From Rhabditoides inermis (lineage: Eukaryota > Nematoda > Chromadorea > Rhabditida > Rhabditidae): a stretch of DNA of 64,000 nucleotides. Positions 20,453 to 33,072 of the stretch are shown piece after piece; position 1 is the first letter of the stretch, and the number at the start of each line of letters is the position of its first letter. Both the position numbers and the translations under genes were made by a program. The notes beneath the pieces were generated by a model that worked only from the letters and a program-made list of their open reading frames with translations, had not been told where the DNA came from and did not search any database. The DNA is taken from the NCBI GenBank assembly GCA_963966185.1, contig CAWZYM010000419.1, positions 40,181 to 104,180 on the forward strand, read 5' to 3'.

Positions 20453-21440
20453 TCACATAATGGAACACCGGCATGATTCAGGCGGGCAAAGCGGGTACGA
20501 TGTATAATCGTCTACCCACTTCTCGCCCTTTGTGGGAGTGCTTGTCTTTGCCCTTGTCTTGGTTCCAATTACGCCGATACGCTTGAGACGGGTCTTCACC
20601 ATCTTCTGCTTCTTGGGAGTCTTCTGCGCAAGAACGTCCCTTATGTGGTGACTGCCATCGGCGCGCTCAGTCACTGTATCGTTCATGGTAGGAGCGGCAG
20701 GGATGTCATCAGAGGGTGCATCAGACGGGATGTTCATGTTATCCTGGTCCTCGATGAATGCGTACGCACGATCCTGACTGTGTCCACTATCACGGATCCA
20801 ATCGTCTCCATCCTCGAAGTTAAAGTCGTTGTCGTGATCGGTCTCATCGCGGACATGATGAATAGCATCTGTGGGATGGTGTATCTCGTGGCGATTGTGG
20901 TCGCTCTTAGTCATGAATCGCTCCCTCCATTGCTCTATGTTCACTTTCGGAATTTGGTAATTCTCCATAGTAGAGTGATTTACACCACTCTTGGGGTTCC
21001 CGCGAGACGAACGTTTCTATATTACATATGACGGTTAATTTGGGATACCGCATGAACTTACTCTTTTGGCATTGTAGCTGAGATAGGATCCGTACCGAGC
21101 AGACCGCATTCCCCTGTTCCTAAATTCAATTCAATATAAATGAAATGAATTTTTTTCATTACCTGAGGATGACTTGAGCCTTCTCAACATCACCCGATGC
21201 GCGAAAATCTACTCGAATGGTTGTGCTGTGAGGGTGGAGACGGTAGGCACACTTGATGTGCGACAAGCCCAACTTCAAGAAGAAGTCCGTCGGGTGTTCG
21301 GGAATGTCTTCGATAAATAAATAGGTACGAAATTTTTCATTATACTCACTCAAAGGGACCTTGTAAACGAAAATCGTAGATTTATATACTTCTCTGCCCA
21401 GTGCATCGAGTTCTTTAGATATATGAGCTATATCGTCCAT
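20453..21440 (-). CDS. Helitron accessory protein, copy 2 (3 exons)
   Basis: Same gene as 8615-9602 in the second 11,838-bp unit. Exons are 21440-21163, 21119-21062 and 21016-20453 (minus) with the same 43- and 45-bp introns, giving the same 299-aa product with RRM-like N-terminus, basic segment and CSIM tail. No differences were seen between the copies. Confidence 0.75.
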
Positions 21441-22699
21441 AGCTTTTATGATCTAAAAATCGGACATGAATATGACACACAGAACTCTTTAGCAATACTA
21501 ACTCTAAAAGATGAATATACGTGTATGTCACGCCGACACGTAACGCACACTTTTGTGTGAAAATGAGGAACCGACCTCACCGGACGAGATGGATGGCAGA
21601 AAATGACAATGCTTCGATGCTCTTTCGCGACCAACCCACAACGTATTTTTCGATTTAGCATGTTCGATTCGTGAGAAATGAGTTCATTTAGACTCTCAAT
21701 TTTTCACGTTTTTTTCAGTCTCATGAGAGCAACTCATCTCTCCGATCTCTCTCAACTCGAACTGCAGTACCGATCAGAAAAACAGAGTGAAGGAATTGAA
21801 GCACCTATTTTGTAACGTATTGGCAAAAGTTATGTTTTCAATGTAATACAAACAATATTTCAAAGTCAATAAAACATTCTGCCCTGGAGCGGAATCGAAC
21901 CAACGATCGTGAGATTGTCAGCCGAACGCGCTACCAGCTGAGCTAAGAGAGCGCTGAGATTGCGAGCGGTTAATTCCGTGACCTCTCAAACCTTGCAGAG
22001 TGGTGTTGTGAGTGTAATGCGCATTTCGTCAATTCGTCTCTCCGCACCTGTCCACTATCCATTTCACCATGCTGGCATGGACGTTGTGGTGTAGTGGATA
22101 ATGCGTCTGCCTCATGATCGTGCCTCTCGAGTTCGAATCCGGCGCAGTTGTTCTCACATGTTTTGTCAACACATGCATTGTCATAGTTTTGCTATCACAA
22201 TGAAACATGCGACATCCTCTATACCGACCGTATCCGATATTCAAACTACCGTACCCGGGTTTGTCATACCGGATATAGAGAAAACAGAGACGACTGCTAT
22301 TCGAACGTGCTTCACTGTTCTATTTTTTTTCTTCACTGTTCTGGACGTGTGCACGTCACTAATTCATCGATAATCGATCGATGTCCCCCCAACAGGGAGA
22401 GAGAGAGAGAGAGAGAGAGAGAAGACTCCTGCACTCCTCTCCTCTTCCTTCCTCCCCCTCCTACCCCACTCCCTCCAAATTTTCCGCCAAAACATTTGGT
22501 ATTGGTTTTACGACGGCGTTCAAAGTACCGTATACCTAATACGGACCAAGCTGCAGTACGGAAATTAGGAATACTGTCCATACAGTATTCCTAAGTGAGC
22601 GCAGTACACTCGCGCGTGCAGCTAACAACTGGATGTGCGATAGATATTCAATCGATAATCGATCGATGCTCACACACACACACACACACACAGAGAGAT

Positions 22700-22734
<35 letters not shown>

Positions 22735-23636
22735 AAGAGAGAGAGAGAAGACTCTTACATTCCTCTTCTTCTTTTCTCTCTCTCTCTCTCTCTCCATCTC
22801 TCTATCATCTCTCCAACTTTTCCATTACTATTTTTCCACAAACCAACTCAAACAATCCACTTCACTTCACTTCAACTTCACTTCACTTCAAACAACTTCA
22901 AACAACAAACAACAAACAACAAACAAACAAACACTTCAAACTTTAAACTATTTAACTGAACTAAAAACAACCAGGTACGAATACTTTATCCTCACAGAAC
23001 ACAATCAATCTTTTTTTTAAATCTTGTTGATGTAGCAGTCGTGATGGTCTTGAGATAGACCCGTGAGCGTGGTAGATTCGTCACGTGGTAGATTCCAGTC
23101 CATTGGAGACGACGCACATAAATGATTGGATTATTGAGGTTTAAGAAAGAGAGATTAGGGAATCAGACAGAGTGAAAACGCACCTCATAACGCCGTCATA
23201 TGGTCCAGCCGGGCACTGAAAACGGATACTGGAACGCGTTATAGGCTGAAATGAGTAGAAGTGAACTACGGAATTTAGGATTACGGTACGTACTAATCGA
23301 TAATTGATCAATGGAAAGGGGGAAAGGTGAGTGAATATGCAACGATGCAGGGGAAAGAGAGAAAGAGGACGACCCTCGCCAAACGAGAGCCGTCTCCCAA
23401 TCTCTCCCACCCCCGATATCGTTCAAATCTACAGTCGGTACGAAACTACTGTAATCTACAGTAACCCCAACCCACGCCTCCTTCCTGCTGCTCCCCGGAT
23501 AGGATGGCGATGTCGGCGGCCACCAGACAGAGCAGTAGATGCGAGTGAGAGTCTGGAACGGTGACGTCAATATCAATCGACAACATGTTGATTATTAATC
23601 GATAATCAACAGAGAGGAAGAGAGAGCGAGAGAGAG

Positions 23637-23692
<56 letters not shown>

Positions 23693-24358
23693 TCACCTCT
23701 CTGGTCTGCATTGCGACTCCTCCCCGGCGGCAGGTGCTAGTGGCCATCCAACGGCTGCGGCAGGTGCAGCAGGGGCAGCAGCACACGGCCCGGCTGCAGG
23801 GGCAGCAGCACACGGCCCGGCTGCAGGGGCAGCAGCACACGGCCCGGCTGCAGGGGCAGCAGCACACGGCCCGGCTGCAGGGACAGCAGCATCCGGCCCG
23901 GCTGCAGGGGCAGCAGCATCCGGCCCGGCTGCAGGGGCAGCAGCATCCTCCCGGCCCGGCAGCAGGGGCAGCCTCCCGGTCCGGCAGCAGGGCAGCAGAA
24001 TCCTCCCGGCCCGGCAGCAGGGGCAGCAGAACCCGGCCCGGCAGCTCCCTCCCGGCCCGGCAGCAGCAGCACCTGAACGGATAATCATTGCGTACCTGGT
24101 AGACGACCTCTCTCCACCACCGCCGCCACATCGACTGACCCTCACAGCCGTCGTCATTTCTTACGTCGACTCACGCCACGCCCACTTTGTCTGTCGCATA
24201 CGGCCGCCCTGTCTGGCGCATACGCTGGCCGTCTGGCGCCAGCGTCTACGGCCGAACGGTGCACGCTAAGCGCGCTAATTTATGGAGATGAAAAATAATG
24301 AGATGGAAATGAGATTTGGGCGGAAAAAATCGCCCTCCTATTCTCAAGAAATCTATGA
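21441..24358. repeat. 5' non-coding part of autonomous copy 2
   Basis: Same order as 9603-12520: upstream region, tRNA-like pair, palindromes and microsatellites (hairpin at 22565-22594), conserved block, (GA)n, 27-bp minisatellite and 5' terminal module. Confidence 0.7.
22972..23611. repeat. Conserved ~640-bp block, copy 2
   Basis: Identical to 11134-11773, in the second 11,838-bp unit. Confidence 0.55.
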
Positions 24359-24796
24359 CTAGCTATCAGCGAATGCTTTCTGAGGCAAATGGAGAGCTTT
24401 TGTGACGAAAAAAGCGCTCGTGCTACACTGTGCTCGCGCTGCGCGCTTCGCCTGGGTGCGGCGAGAGATACGCGCGCGCGCGCGCGCGTGCTCACCGCCA
24501 CGCGCGGCTCGCCTTGCGACGGCGCCCGAGATCCGTTCCGCCCCCCGTGCGCTGTTCGCACGCGCTACGGTACGCTACCGTATGCCGTACGCGCTGCGCG
24601 TCCCCGCCATCGCACTCGTCGCCGCGCGCGCACTTTTGCCTCTCGTAGTTGGGTTTTTTACGGGAAATTTGCGATTCCCGACGCTTTCTCTCGGCAACTC
24701 TTCACAACTCTCTTCACAACTTTACTACAACTCAACTATCTACAAAGGCTTTTTACGACGTTCAAATAAAGGAAATCGATAAATTAAAAAGTAAGA

Positions 24797-25092
24797 GGGT
24801 GAGTGAATATGCAACGATTCAGGGGAAAAAGAGAAAGAGGACGACCCTCGCAAAATGAGGGCCGTCTCCCAATCTTTCCCACCCCCGATATCGTTGAAAT
24901 CTACAAGCGGTACCAAACTATTGTAATCTACAGTAACCCCGACCCACATCTCTTTCTTGCTGCTCCCCGGATAGGATGGCGATGTCGGCGGCCAGCTGAC
25001 AGAGCGGTAGATGCAGGTGTGATCGGCTGGAACGGTAACGTCATTATCAATCGATATTCTGTTGAAAATCAATCGATACTCAACAGAAAGGG
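24797..25092. repeat. Conserved block, truncated copy
   Basis: Only the part from GTGAGTGAATATGCAACG to the ATCGAT palindrome is present, joined directly to 3'-module sequence at about 24796. Confidence 0.5.
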
Positions 25093-25119
25093 AGAGAGAG
25101 AGGGAGAGAGAGAGGGGGG

Positions 25120-25187
<68 letters not shown>

Positions 25188-25384
25188 TCAGCTCTCTGTT
25201 CTGCAATGCCTCTCCTCCACGGCGGCAGGTGCAGGCGGCCATCCAACGGCCGCGGCAAGTGCGGCGGGGGCAACAGCTCCCGGACGGCGGCAGCAGGGGC
25301 GGCGGGTCCGGGGCGGGAGCAGCAGCACACGGCCCGGTAGCAGGGGCAGGGGCAGCCGGACGGCGGCGACAATTAATCGACAAT

Positions 25385-26877
25385 CAAGAAACCAATTAAC
25401 GGTCTATCTACAATCAATCACATAATCCGCACAAACACTCGATTACTATTACATCGTACCTGCTGTGAGTGCATGAAGGAGGGTGGGCCGACGAGCGAAT
25501 CAGGTTGGTCACCGACGACAGTGACTGGGCGTCCAGACAGCGCGTTCAGACACGGCGGAGGTGGGTCCGAAACGGCGGAGACGGGCGTCTCCAGCCAACG
25601 GCAGCTACACGCTATAATATGACACATTGAAACCGTAATATAATATAATACACATAACACGAACAACGATAACAACAGCTGCGGCATAATACACATAACA
25701 ATAAGCATTGTCTGATGAGAGGTTCGAATTTTCGCAATTGAAATTAGAATACATGCAAGTAGCGAGATCGGTCGCGTTGCCCATGTTTCAGCGGTCATCA
25801 TTTCTGTATTCATCGCCCGTTAGGACGGCCGGTAACGGCTGTCCATCACCTAAGATTCGTTAAAAGTACGTCTTTATTGTATTTATTTTGTTTAAGAATG
25901 TGTTTATAGATGAACGTCTTTGTACACTTACTGATATTGGGATTGATTCTCACCCAAGAGCCTTTCTTGAACCTTCCTGTGGTGACGACTTTTACGAGAT
26001 TTCATAATTTCGCGAGAAACCGTGAGCAAAAATGAGTATTATAAACAATGATTTTCGAACCGAATAGAATTGCGTGAATTATCGAACTGGGCGATCAATG
26101 GAGATGCGGATCTCGCAGTACTTCTCTCACAAAACATACAAGTGATCCAAGTATCACCTCCTCAATATCCTTATCCGTGGATTGTACACTATGCAATGCA
26201 AACGATAGGGGGTACAAGCTGATTTTTCAACTTGGTCAAAATCGTCTCACTTAGGCTCATTTGATTGTCTGAAGTGTGTATGGTCTTATATTTCACATTT
26301 GTTTTCCGAAATTCTCAACCGTATTCCATCTATGGCGTTTCTTTGTGCGTCGAAATACTGCCACTTCTCGCCCTATCACTCCTGTCGGCTGCTTGATTAT
26401 CGACTACTCGATTTGCGCGGGAAAGTGAGAGAGAGCGCAGAGAGCGCGCGCTCGCGAGAGAGACAGACGGCGAATAGCTAAGAGAGTGGACGAACACACT
26501 CGCACAACGCTTACAACTGTAACTTTACAAGCAGTTTTGAAACATTTCTAATAAAGATAGACGGTTGGACAATATATCAAAATGTTCGCTCTTTCACAGG
26601 CTATCGATTTCATATGAACGGAGATCTAAGCGACAACTTCCTAATATCATACAAAGTGGTAAATGATACTAGTAATGAAAGTCATTCACATTATATATCA
26701 GGATATTCGGACTGCGATAAAAGTAGTAGCTAACTTTGGTTGAGCAACAATCGTCAACTCTAAAGCAAGTTATGACAATAAACGCGATTGCGCACTGACG
26801 CAAAAGAGAGAGCCAGGTTGGACCCCCTAGCAAACGATTTATGAAATTGAGTCCATGTTACGGCGTGTGATAGCTGA
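25385..26877. other. Unique DNA, possibly host or captured
   Basis: Apart from the possible minus-strand exon at 25460-25604 I see no convincing gene. The base composition and lack of array modules set it apart from the rest of the window. Confidence 0.35.
25460..25604 (-). other. Possible captured exon (minus strand)
   Basis: A 145-bp Pro-rich open stretch (SDPPPPCLNA, QPDSLVGPPS) bounded on the minus strand by a plausible acceptor (GCGTGTAG) and donor (CAG|GTACGA). It lies in unique DNA right after the truncated minisatellite. There is no partner exon or poly(A) signal that I can assign. It may be a fragment of a captured host gene or chance. Confidence 0.25.
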
Positions 26878-27742
26878 ATGGACAAGCAGAGGTTAGATCA
26901 AAAATCGAATCGCTTTAACGATAAATGGGATTTTTTCCGGTATGATTCCGAGGCAAGTACTGAGAATGGCTCAAGTACTAGATGCTCTGTCCACATTCGC
27001 TGCGCGATTCAGACAACAATTTCACCATCTTTGGAGTATTGGGGGTTAATTTGAATCATGTATGAATTTTTTTGTTCGCAAAAAATGTGTTTAGATGTGA
27101 TAATTAATTTCAATCTGAACGACCTGATTCTACGCGCACAACGTGAATATGATTCCACAACTGGTCCCAGCAACAACACATTGTCCACACGCAAAAGGAA
27201 ACGCAGCGCATTCGGTGTACGCGGGTCGTGTGCATCAGAAATAAACGAAAGGATGAATTCTCAACCGACGCAGTATCGCCACCAGTCTTTCAAGGCTCTG
27301 GGTATTAGATGAAGACTTTTTATATTCTAATATATCGCAATTTTTTTTCGAAAATTCTCCTATCTCTACAACTACATTGGGTTCGTCTCCACTTATTCTC
27401 CAACCAACTCAAAATGATGTCGGAGATGTGCACAGAGATGGAGGAAAGAATGATTTGGATGGTGAAAACACCCTCGAGGATACTCGATGTATGCACGGCA
27501 CTCTTTTGATAAGTACTAATCCTTTTATAGCAATTGAGCTGCTTTTGATGGATCTTATTGCACAATTAGAAAGAGAGGAACGCTCAAACGGTAATAGGTT
27601 TTCCCGAGAAAATCGTTATATATATTGTATTTTAGCGGTGCCCATCGATCCCAACTGTCCGGAGGTCGAAGAGGGAGAACTTGTGGAGGACGACGAGTAT
27701 CCGAAAAAGCGAAAGAAGAGTCATAGAAAGAAGCGTAAATAA
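26878..27742 (+). pseudogene. Gene-like pieces of a basic nuclear protein (possibly broken)
   Basis: Several plus-strand open stretches lie in the only large block of unique DNA in this element: 26878-27054 (58 codons from ATG), 27058-27312 (contains TRKRKRS and ends KALGIR) and about 27257-27742. The last ends in a Lys-rich tail (EYPKKRKKSHRKKRK). Two short candidate introns, 27489-27530 (GTATGC...TTTATAG with TACTAAT inside) and 27591-27635 (GTAATA...TTTTAG), would preserve frame. AATAAA lies at 27799-27804. The first two stretches do not join the last without a frameshift or an unseen intron. The order of a KRKRS motif, an acidic stretch and a basic tail loosely recalls the 299-aa accessory protein, but I cannot show homology. 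It may be a host gene 3' end or a decayed captured gene. Confidence 0.4.
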
Positions 27743-28199
27743 ATTTGTGTGATCCATATATGATGATATTCAAGGGTTGTAAAAATAGGGATATTCATAA
27801 TAAATGATGTTTAAATAATCTTTTGTATGTTAAGCAATCAAGTTTACGAAATAATTTTGTTTCGCTAGAGGTACAAAATATGAGTGTGAGCGTATGAGCT
27901 CCTTCACGCGCTATACATTCACAGCGCGTAGAAGCGCTATGAAGCTGTAATAAGCTCGATCTCAACTTTCCGACGAGTTCAGCTAAAGGAATCCTGCGTT
28001 GTATTGTGAAATAATAAAAGTAAACAAAGAGTAACCATGAACATAAGGAATAAGGAGGAATAAGGAGACAAACATATAAAGTGAGAAATGCACGCATTGA
28101 ATGTGTGTGTCACAATTTTTTATGTTCACGACCGAACACTATAGTATTTTCGTCATCAATATTTTATTAATTGATCACGATTCAATGACTCCGATCACG

Positions 28200-28484
28200 A
28201 TTCAATTAATTGATCAATTTGCGATTCCCGACGCTTTCTCTCTACAGCTTTTGCGGTATGCGGCGAAAAATGTGCGCAATTATAGGAGAAACGACAAAGA
28301 AGAACAACCGTAGGTCGACAAAGTTCTGTGCCAAATTATTAAGAAGAAAATCACCAAGTGTCCACTAACATTCCACTTCATTCCAAACATTCCGTGAAGC
28401 ATTAAATAGACACAACACGGATAATGTGAAAAGATTTATTGATCAAGCAAGAAAAACCCTTGGAAGGGAAAAGAATCTGTGATC
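28200..28484 (-). repeat. Orphan Helitron 3'-UTR/poly(A) module
   Basis: Closely matches the poly(A) module of the autonomous elements (TTTGCGATTCCCGACGC to GAATCTGTGATCACC), with AATAAA on the minus strand at 28435-28440. There is no Rep-helicase frame next to it. At 28484 it is fused to another element's 3' module. It is a relic of a deleted autonomous element. Confidence 0.6.
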
Positions 28485-28749
28485 ACCTTCTGAGGGGGCG
28501 GCGCTCGTACTACCGTATGCTCGCCGCTGCGCGACTCGCTCGGGGAGCGGCGGGAGAGACGCGCGTGCTCGCCGCTGCGCGGCTCGCTCAGCGTACTGTA
28601 GCTACAGTATGCCTGTAGCGACAGTCGCGCAGTTGGCGTCGCGCGCGCACTTTCGCCTCTCGTAGTTGGGTTTTTTGCGGAAAATTTGCGATTCCCGACG
28701 CTTTCTCTCGGCAACTTTTGCGTTATGTGACGTTCAAATAAAGGAATTA

Positions 28750-29317
28750 CGCTTCTCGAATTACTCTCCGGACCGCCACCATCTCCTGGTCATTCGAAAT
28801 TGCGTGCAAGAACGGTGGGGTGTGGCAGATGGCACGTTTGCATTCCAATATGTTTTCACAAATTCGAATACCGTCTGAGTTCAGTTGTTTTGTTGTGTCT
28901 GCACAGCATCATCCCGGGAGAACAGCACGTTCGCATCCAATGACATCAGCTGCAGCAAATAAATACTTTTAAAAAAACACGAAGGACGTGTTCCTATCGA
29001 TACAAAATGGATGTATGCTTGCATCCAATCCAATCAAGCAAGCTTCTCGAAAAGCGGCAGTGGAAACTCTTGTTTTCGACTCGTAGAACCAGTCGCAGCG
29101 CCGGGATTTATCAGTCATAGCGACAAATGTGCGCCGGGTTCACGGACAGCAATCAAATGCATATCCTACAACCTTGTTGGATAGTTTGACTATCGTTATG
29201 AAAGCTTGCAATACCAGTTCAATAAAAAAACGTTCTGTTTAAACTTATCGGCAAAATGTATGCTTTCAAAACGTTTTGTTGACTTCCAAACTATGTTTAG
29301 AAGTTAACAAAAAATTT
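28750..29317. repeat. Conserved internal block next to the 3' module
   Basis: A roughly 500-bp block (from CTCGAATTACTC through GCATCCAATCCAATCAAGC to CTTGTTGGATAG) with no intact gene. Copies lie at 40225-40955, 44695-45382 and 59250-59832. A truncated copy is at 33960-34045. Confidence 0.55.
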
Positions 29318-30983
29318 GCCCATGAGCGGAATCGAACCAACGATCGTGGGATTGTCAGCCGAACGCGCTACCAGCTGAGCTAAGAGTGCGCTGAGATTGC
29401 GAGCGGTTAATTCCGTAACGTCTTAAACCTTGCAGAGTGGCCTCATGAGTGCAATGCGCATTTCGTCAATTCGTCTCTCCGCACCTATCCACTATCCATT
29501 TTACCATGCTGGCATGGGCGTTGTGGTGTAGTGGATAATGCGGCTGCCTCATGATCGTGCCTCCCGAGTTCGAATCCGGCGCAGTGTTTTCACATGTTTT
29601 GCCAACACACGCATTGTCATAGTTTTGCTATCACAATGGAACATGCGACATCCTCTATACCGACCGATATTCAAACTACCGTACCCGGGTTTGTCGTACC
29701 GGATATAAAGAAAACAGAAGCGACTGCTATTCGAACGTGCTTCACTGTTCCATTTTTTTTTAATTATTGTGTATGTTTTCTAACGGCGTGCAAAGTACCG
29801 TATACCTAATTAGAAGTACGAGCATGTGAAATTGCCAGTGAGCCTGTCTTTGATTGGTTTTCTCTCGCTCACCGTACCCGAAATTTGAACTGCAGTACCA
29901 TCAGAGAAACAGAAAGAACGATTCGAAACACTTATTTTGTTGTGTTTGAAACGTATTGGCAAAACTCATGTTTTCAATGTAATCCAAACAATGTTTCAAA
30001 ATCAACAAAACAATCTGCCCCGGAGCGGAATCGAACCAACGATCGTGAGATTGTCAGCCGAATGCGCTACCAGCTGAGCTATGAGTGCGCTGAGATTGCG
30101 AGCGGTTAATTCCGTAACGTCTTAATCCTTGCAGAGTGGCCTCATGAGTGCAATGCGCATTTCGTCAATTCGTCTCTCCGCACCTATCCACTATCCATTT
30201 TACCATGCTGGCATGGGCGTTGTGGTGTAGTGGATAATGCGACTGCCTCATGATCGTGCCTCCCGAGTTCGAATCCGGCGCAGTGTTTTCACATGTTTTG
30301 CCAACACACGCATTGTCATAGTTTTGCTATCACAATGGAACATGCGACATCCTCTATACCGACCGATATTCAAACTACCGTACCCGGGTTTGTCGTACCG
30401 GATATAAAGAAAACAGAAGCGACTGCTATTCGAACGTGCTTCACTGTTCTATTTTTTTAAAATTATTGTGTATGTTTTCTAACGGCGTGCAAAGTACCGT
30501 ATACCTAATTAGAAGTACGAGCATGTGAAATTGCCAGTGAGCCTGTCTTTGATTGGTTTTCTCTCGCTCACCGTACCCGAAATTTGAACTGCAGTACCAT
30601 CAGAGAAACAGAAAGAACGATTCGAAACACTTATTTTGTTGTGTTTGAAACGTATTGGCAAAACTCATGTTTTCAATGTAATCCAAACAATGTTTCAAAA
30701 TCAACAAAACAATCTGCCCCGGAGCGGAATCGAACCAACGATCGTGAGATTGTCAGCCGAATGCGCTACCAGCTGAGCTATGAGTGCGCTGAGATCGCGA
30801 GCGGTTAATTCCGTGACGTCTCAAACCTTGCAGAATGGTCTCATGAGTGCAATGCGCATCCACGCGATCATCTCTCCGCACCTATCCACTATCCATTTTA
30901 CCATGCTGGCATGGGCGTTGTGGTGTAGTGGATAATGCGTCCGCCTCTCGATCGTGCCTCCCGAGTTCGAATCCGGCGCAGTG
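29318..30983. repeat. Three tandem divergent tRNA-like units
   Basis: Units at 29318-29389(-)/29518-29585(+), 30017-30088(-)/30217-30284(+) and 30716-30787(-)/30915-30983(+), with a 699-bp period. The first two spans are nearly identical. The third plus-strand copy has TCTCGATC instead of CTCATGATC at the anticodon loop. All keep A and B boxes. Confidence 0.65.
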
Positions 30984-31369
30984 TTTTCACATGTTTTGCC
31001 TACGCATGCAATGTCATAGTTTTGCTATCACAATGGAACATGCGACATCCTCTATTACGACCGTATCCGATATTCAAACTACCGTACCCGGGTTTGTCGT
31101 ACCGGATATAGAAAAACAGAGACGACTGCCATTTGAACGTGCTTCAATGTTCTATCATTTTCAATTGTATTTGGTATATGTTTTCTGACGGCGTGCAAGT
31201 ACCGTATGCCTAATTTGGACCGAGCTGCAGTGCGAAAATTAGGAGTACTGTACATACAGTATCCTACAGTAAGTGCAGCACCTTGAAACTCGCGCACGCA
31301 CAGATAACAAGTGGACGTGTGCACGCCATCACTATTTAATCGATATTCGATCGATAATCGATCGATGTT

Positions 31370-31420
<51 letters not shown>

Positions 31421-31662
31421 AGAGGGGGAGGGAGAGGGAGAGAGAGAGATAGTAGCCTCCTACACTCCTCTTCTCATTTCCCCCTCTCTCTCTCTCCCTC
31501 CATCTCTCTCTCTCTCTCTCTCCCTCCCTCCCTCCCTCCCTCCCTCCCTCCCTCCTTCCATCTCTCTCTCTCCCTCCAAGTTTTCCATTACTACTTTTCC
31601 ACAAACCAACTCAAACAATCCACTACATACCACTTATTTAACTCAAATAAACTCAAAATAAC

Positions 31663-32306
31663 CAGGTACGAACACTTTATCCTCACAGAACACAATCAAT
31701 CTTTTTTTTAATCTTGTCGATGTAGCAGTCGTGATGGTCTTGAGACAGACCCGTGAGCGTGGTAGATTCGTCACGTGGTAGATTCCAGTCCATTGGAGAC
31801 GGCGCACATGAATGATTGGATTATTGAGGTTTGAGAAAGAGAGATTAGGGAATCAGACAGAGAAAAAACGCACCTCAGTACGCCGTCATATGGTCCAGCC
31901 GGGCACGGAAAACGAGTACAGGAACGCGTTATAGGCTGAAATGAATAGAAGTGAACTACGGAACTTAGGATTACGGTACGTACTAATCGATAATCGATCA
32001 ATGGAAAGGGGGAAAGGTGAGTGAATATGCAACGATGCAGGGGAAAGAGAGAAAGAGGACGACCCTCGCCAAACGAGAGCCGTCTCCCAATCTCTCCCAC
32101 CCCCGATATCGTTCAAATCTACAGTCGGTACGAAACTACTGTAATCTACAGTAACCCCGACCCACATATCTTTCCTGCTGCTCCCCGCATAGGATGGCGA
32201 TGTCGGCGGCCAGCTGTCAGAGCGGTAGATGCGGGTGTGGTAGTCTGGAACGGTGACGTCAATATCAATCGATAATATGTTGATTATCAATCGATAACCA
32301 AGAGAT

Positions 32307-32309
<3 letters not shown>
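31663..32309. repeat. Conserved ~640-bp block
   Basis: Full copy followed by (GA)n and the 30-bp minisatellite. Confidence 0.55.
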
Positions 32310-32358
<49 letters not shown>

Positions 32359-32359
32359 A

Positions 32360-32394
<35 letters not shown>

Positions 32395-32498
32395 CCCCAC
32401 CTCGATGCTCAGCACGGCGCGGCTCCTCCACGGCGGGCGGCTGCAGGGGGAGCGCCTCCGGCCACAGCTGCGGCAGGTGCAGCAAGCCAGGCGGGTGC

Positions 32499-32790
32499 AG
32501 GTCCAGACACGACGGCGGCAGGGGCAGCAGGTACAGCCACGACAGCGGCAGGGGCAGCAGGTATAGCCACAATAGCGGCAGGGGCAGCAGGTACAGCCAC
32601 GACGGCGGCAGGGGCAGCAGGTACAGCCACGACAGCGGCAGCAGATACAGCCACGACGGCGGCAGGGCAGCAGGTACAGCCACGACAGCGGCAGGGCAGC
32701 AGGTACAGCCACGACGGCGGCAGGGGCAGCAGGTACAGCCACGACAGCGGCAGGGGCAGCAGGTACAGCCACGACGGCGGCAGCTCCGGC
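32499..32790. repeat. 30-bp minisatellite
   Basis: Nine to ten copies of a 30-bp unit (GGCAGGGGCAGCAGGTACAG then CCACGACGGC), in which CGACGGCGG and CGACAGCGG variants partly alternate. Confidence 0.8.
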
Positions 32791-33072
32791 AGCACCTGAA
32801 CGGACAACCATTGCGTACCTGGCAACCGACCTCCCAGCGCGGCCGCCGCAACACCAACTGACCCTCTCACCGGTCGTCATTTCTTACGTCAACCCTGGCC
32901 ACGCCCATTTCGTCTGCATTCGCGTCTGGCGCATACGCCGGCCGTCTGACCCCATTGTCTACACCCCGATGGCACGAGATAATTTATGCTGAGTTATGCA
33001 AACCTATTCCAATGAAAATTAATGAGATTCCTGCGGAAAAAATTGCCTTCCCACTCTCAAGTATATCAATGA

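Larger units (their letters stand above)
12521..24358 (-). mobile_element. Autonomous Helitron, copy 2 (11,838 bp)
   Basis: A second unit of exactly the same length, offset by 11,838 bp. All compared reading frames translate identically, and the microsatellite and minisatellite lengths match. Only the bases just outside the unit differ (AATCTAAGA before the first copy, AATCTATGA before the second; CATTAAC after one junction, CTATCAG after the last). This fits a very recent duplication by rolling-circle or read-through replication, recombination, or an assembly duplication. Confidence 0.85.
24359..33072 (-). mobile_element. Composite non-autonomous Helitron
   Basis: It has proper ends (CTAG at 24359, TC at 33071-33072) but a patched interior. 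The 3' module at 24359-24795 is fused to a partial conserved block (24797-25092), (GA)n and GC-rich sequence. About 2.8 kb of unique DNA follows (25385-28200). Then comes an orphan Helitron 3'-UTR module (28200-28484), an imperfect fusion near 28484 to another 3' module, three tRNA-like pair units, microsatellites, a 30-bp minisatellite and a normal 5' end. There is no Rep-helicase frame. It probably derives from at least two elements joined by deletion, plus captured or host DNA. Confidence 0.7.

Noticed and set aside
24280..24858. Arg-rich overlapping frames near the 24359 junction
   Set aside because: They come from GC-rich CGCGCG sequence of the Helitron 3' module and are open in several frames at once.
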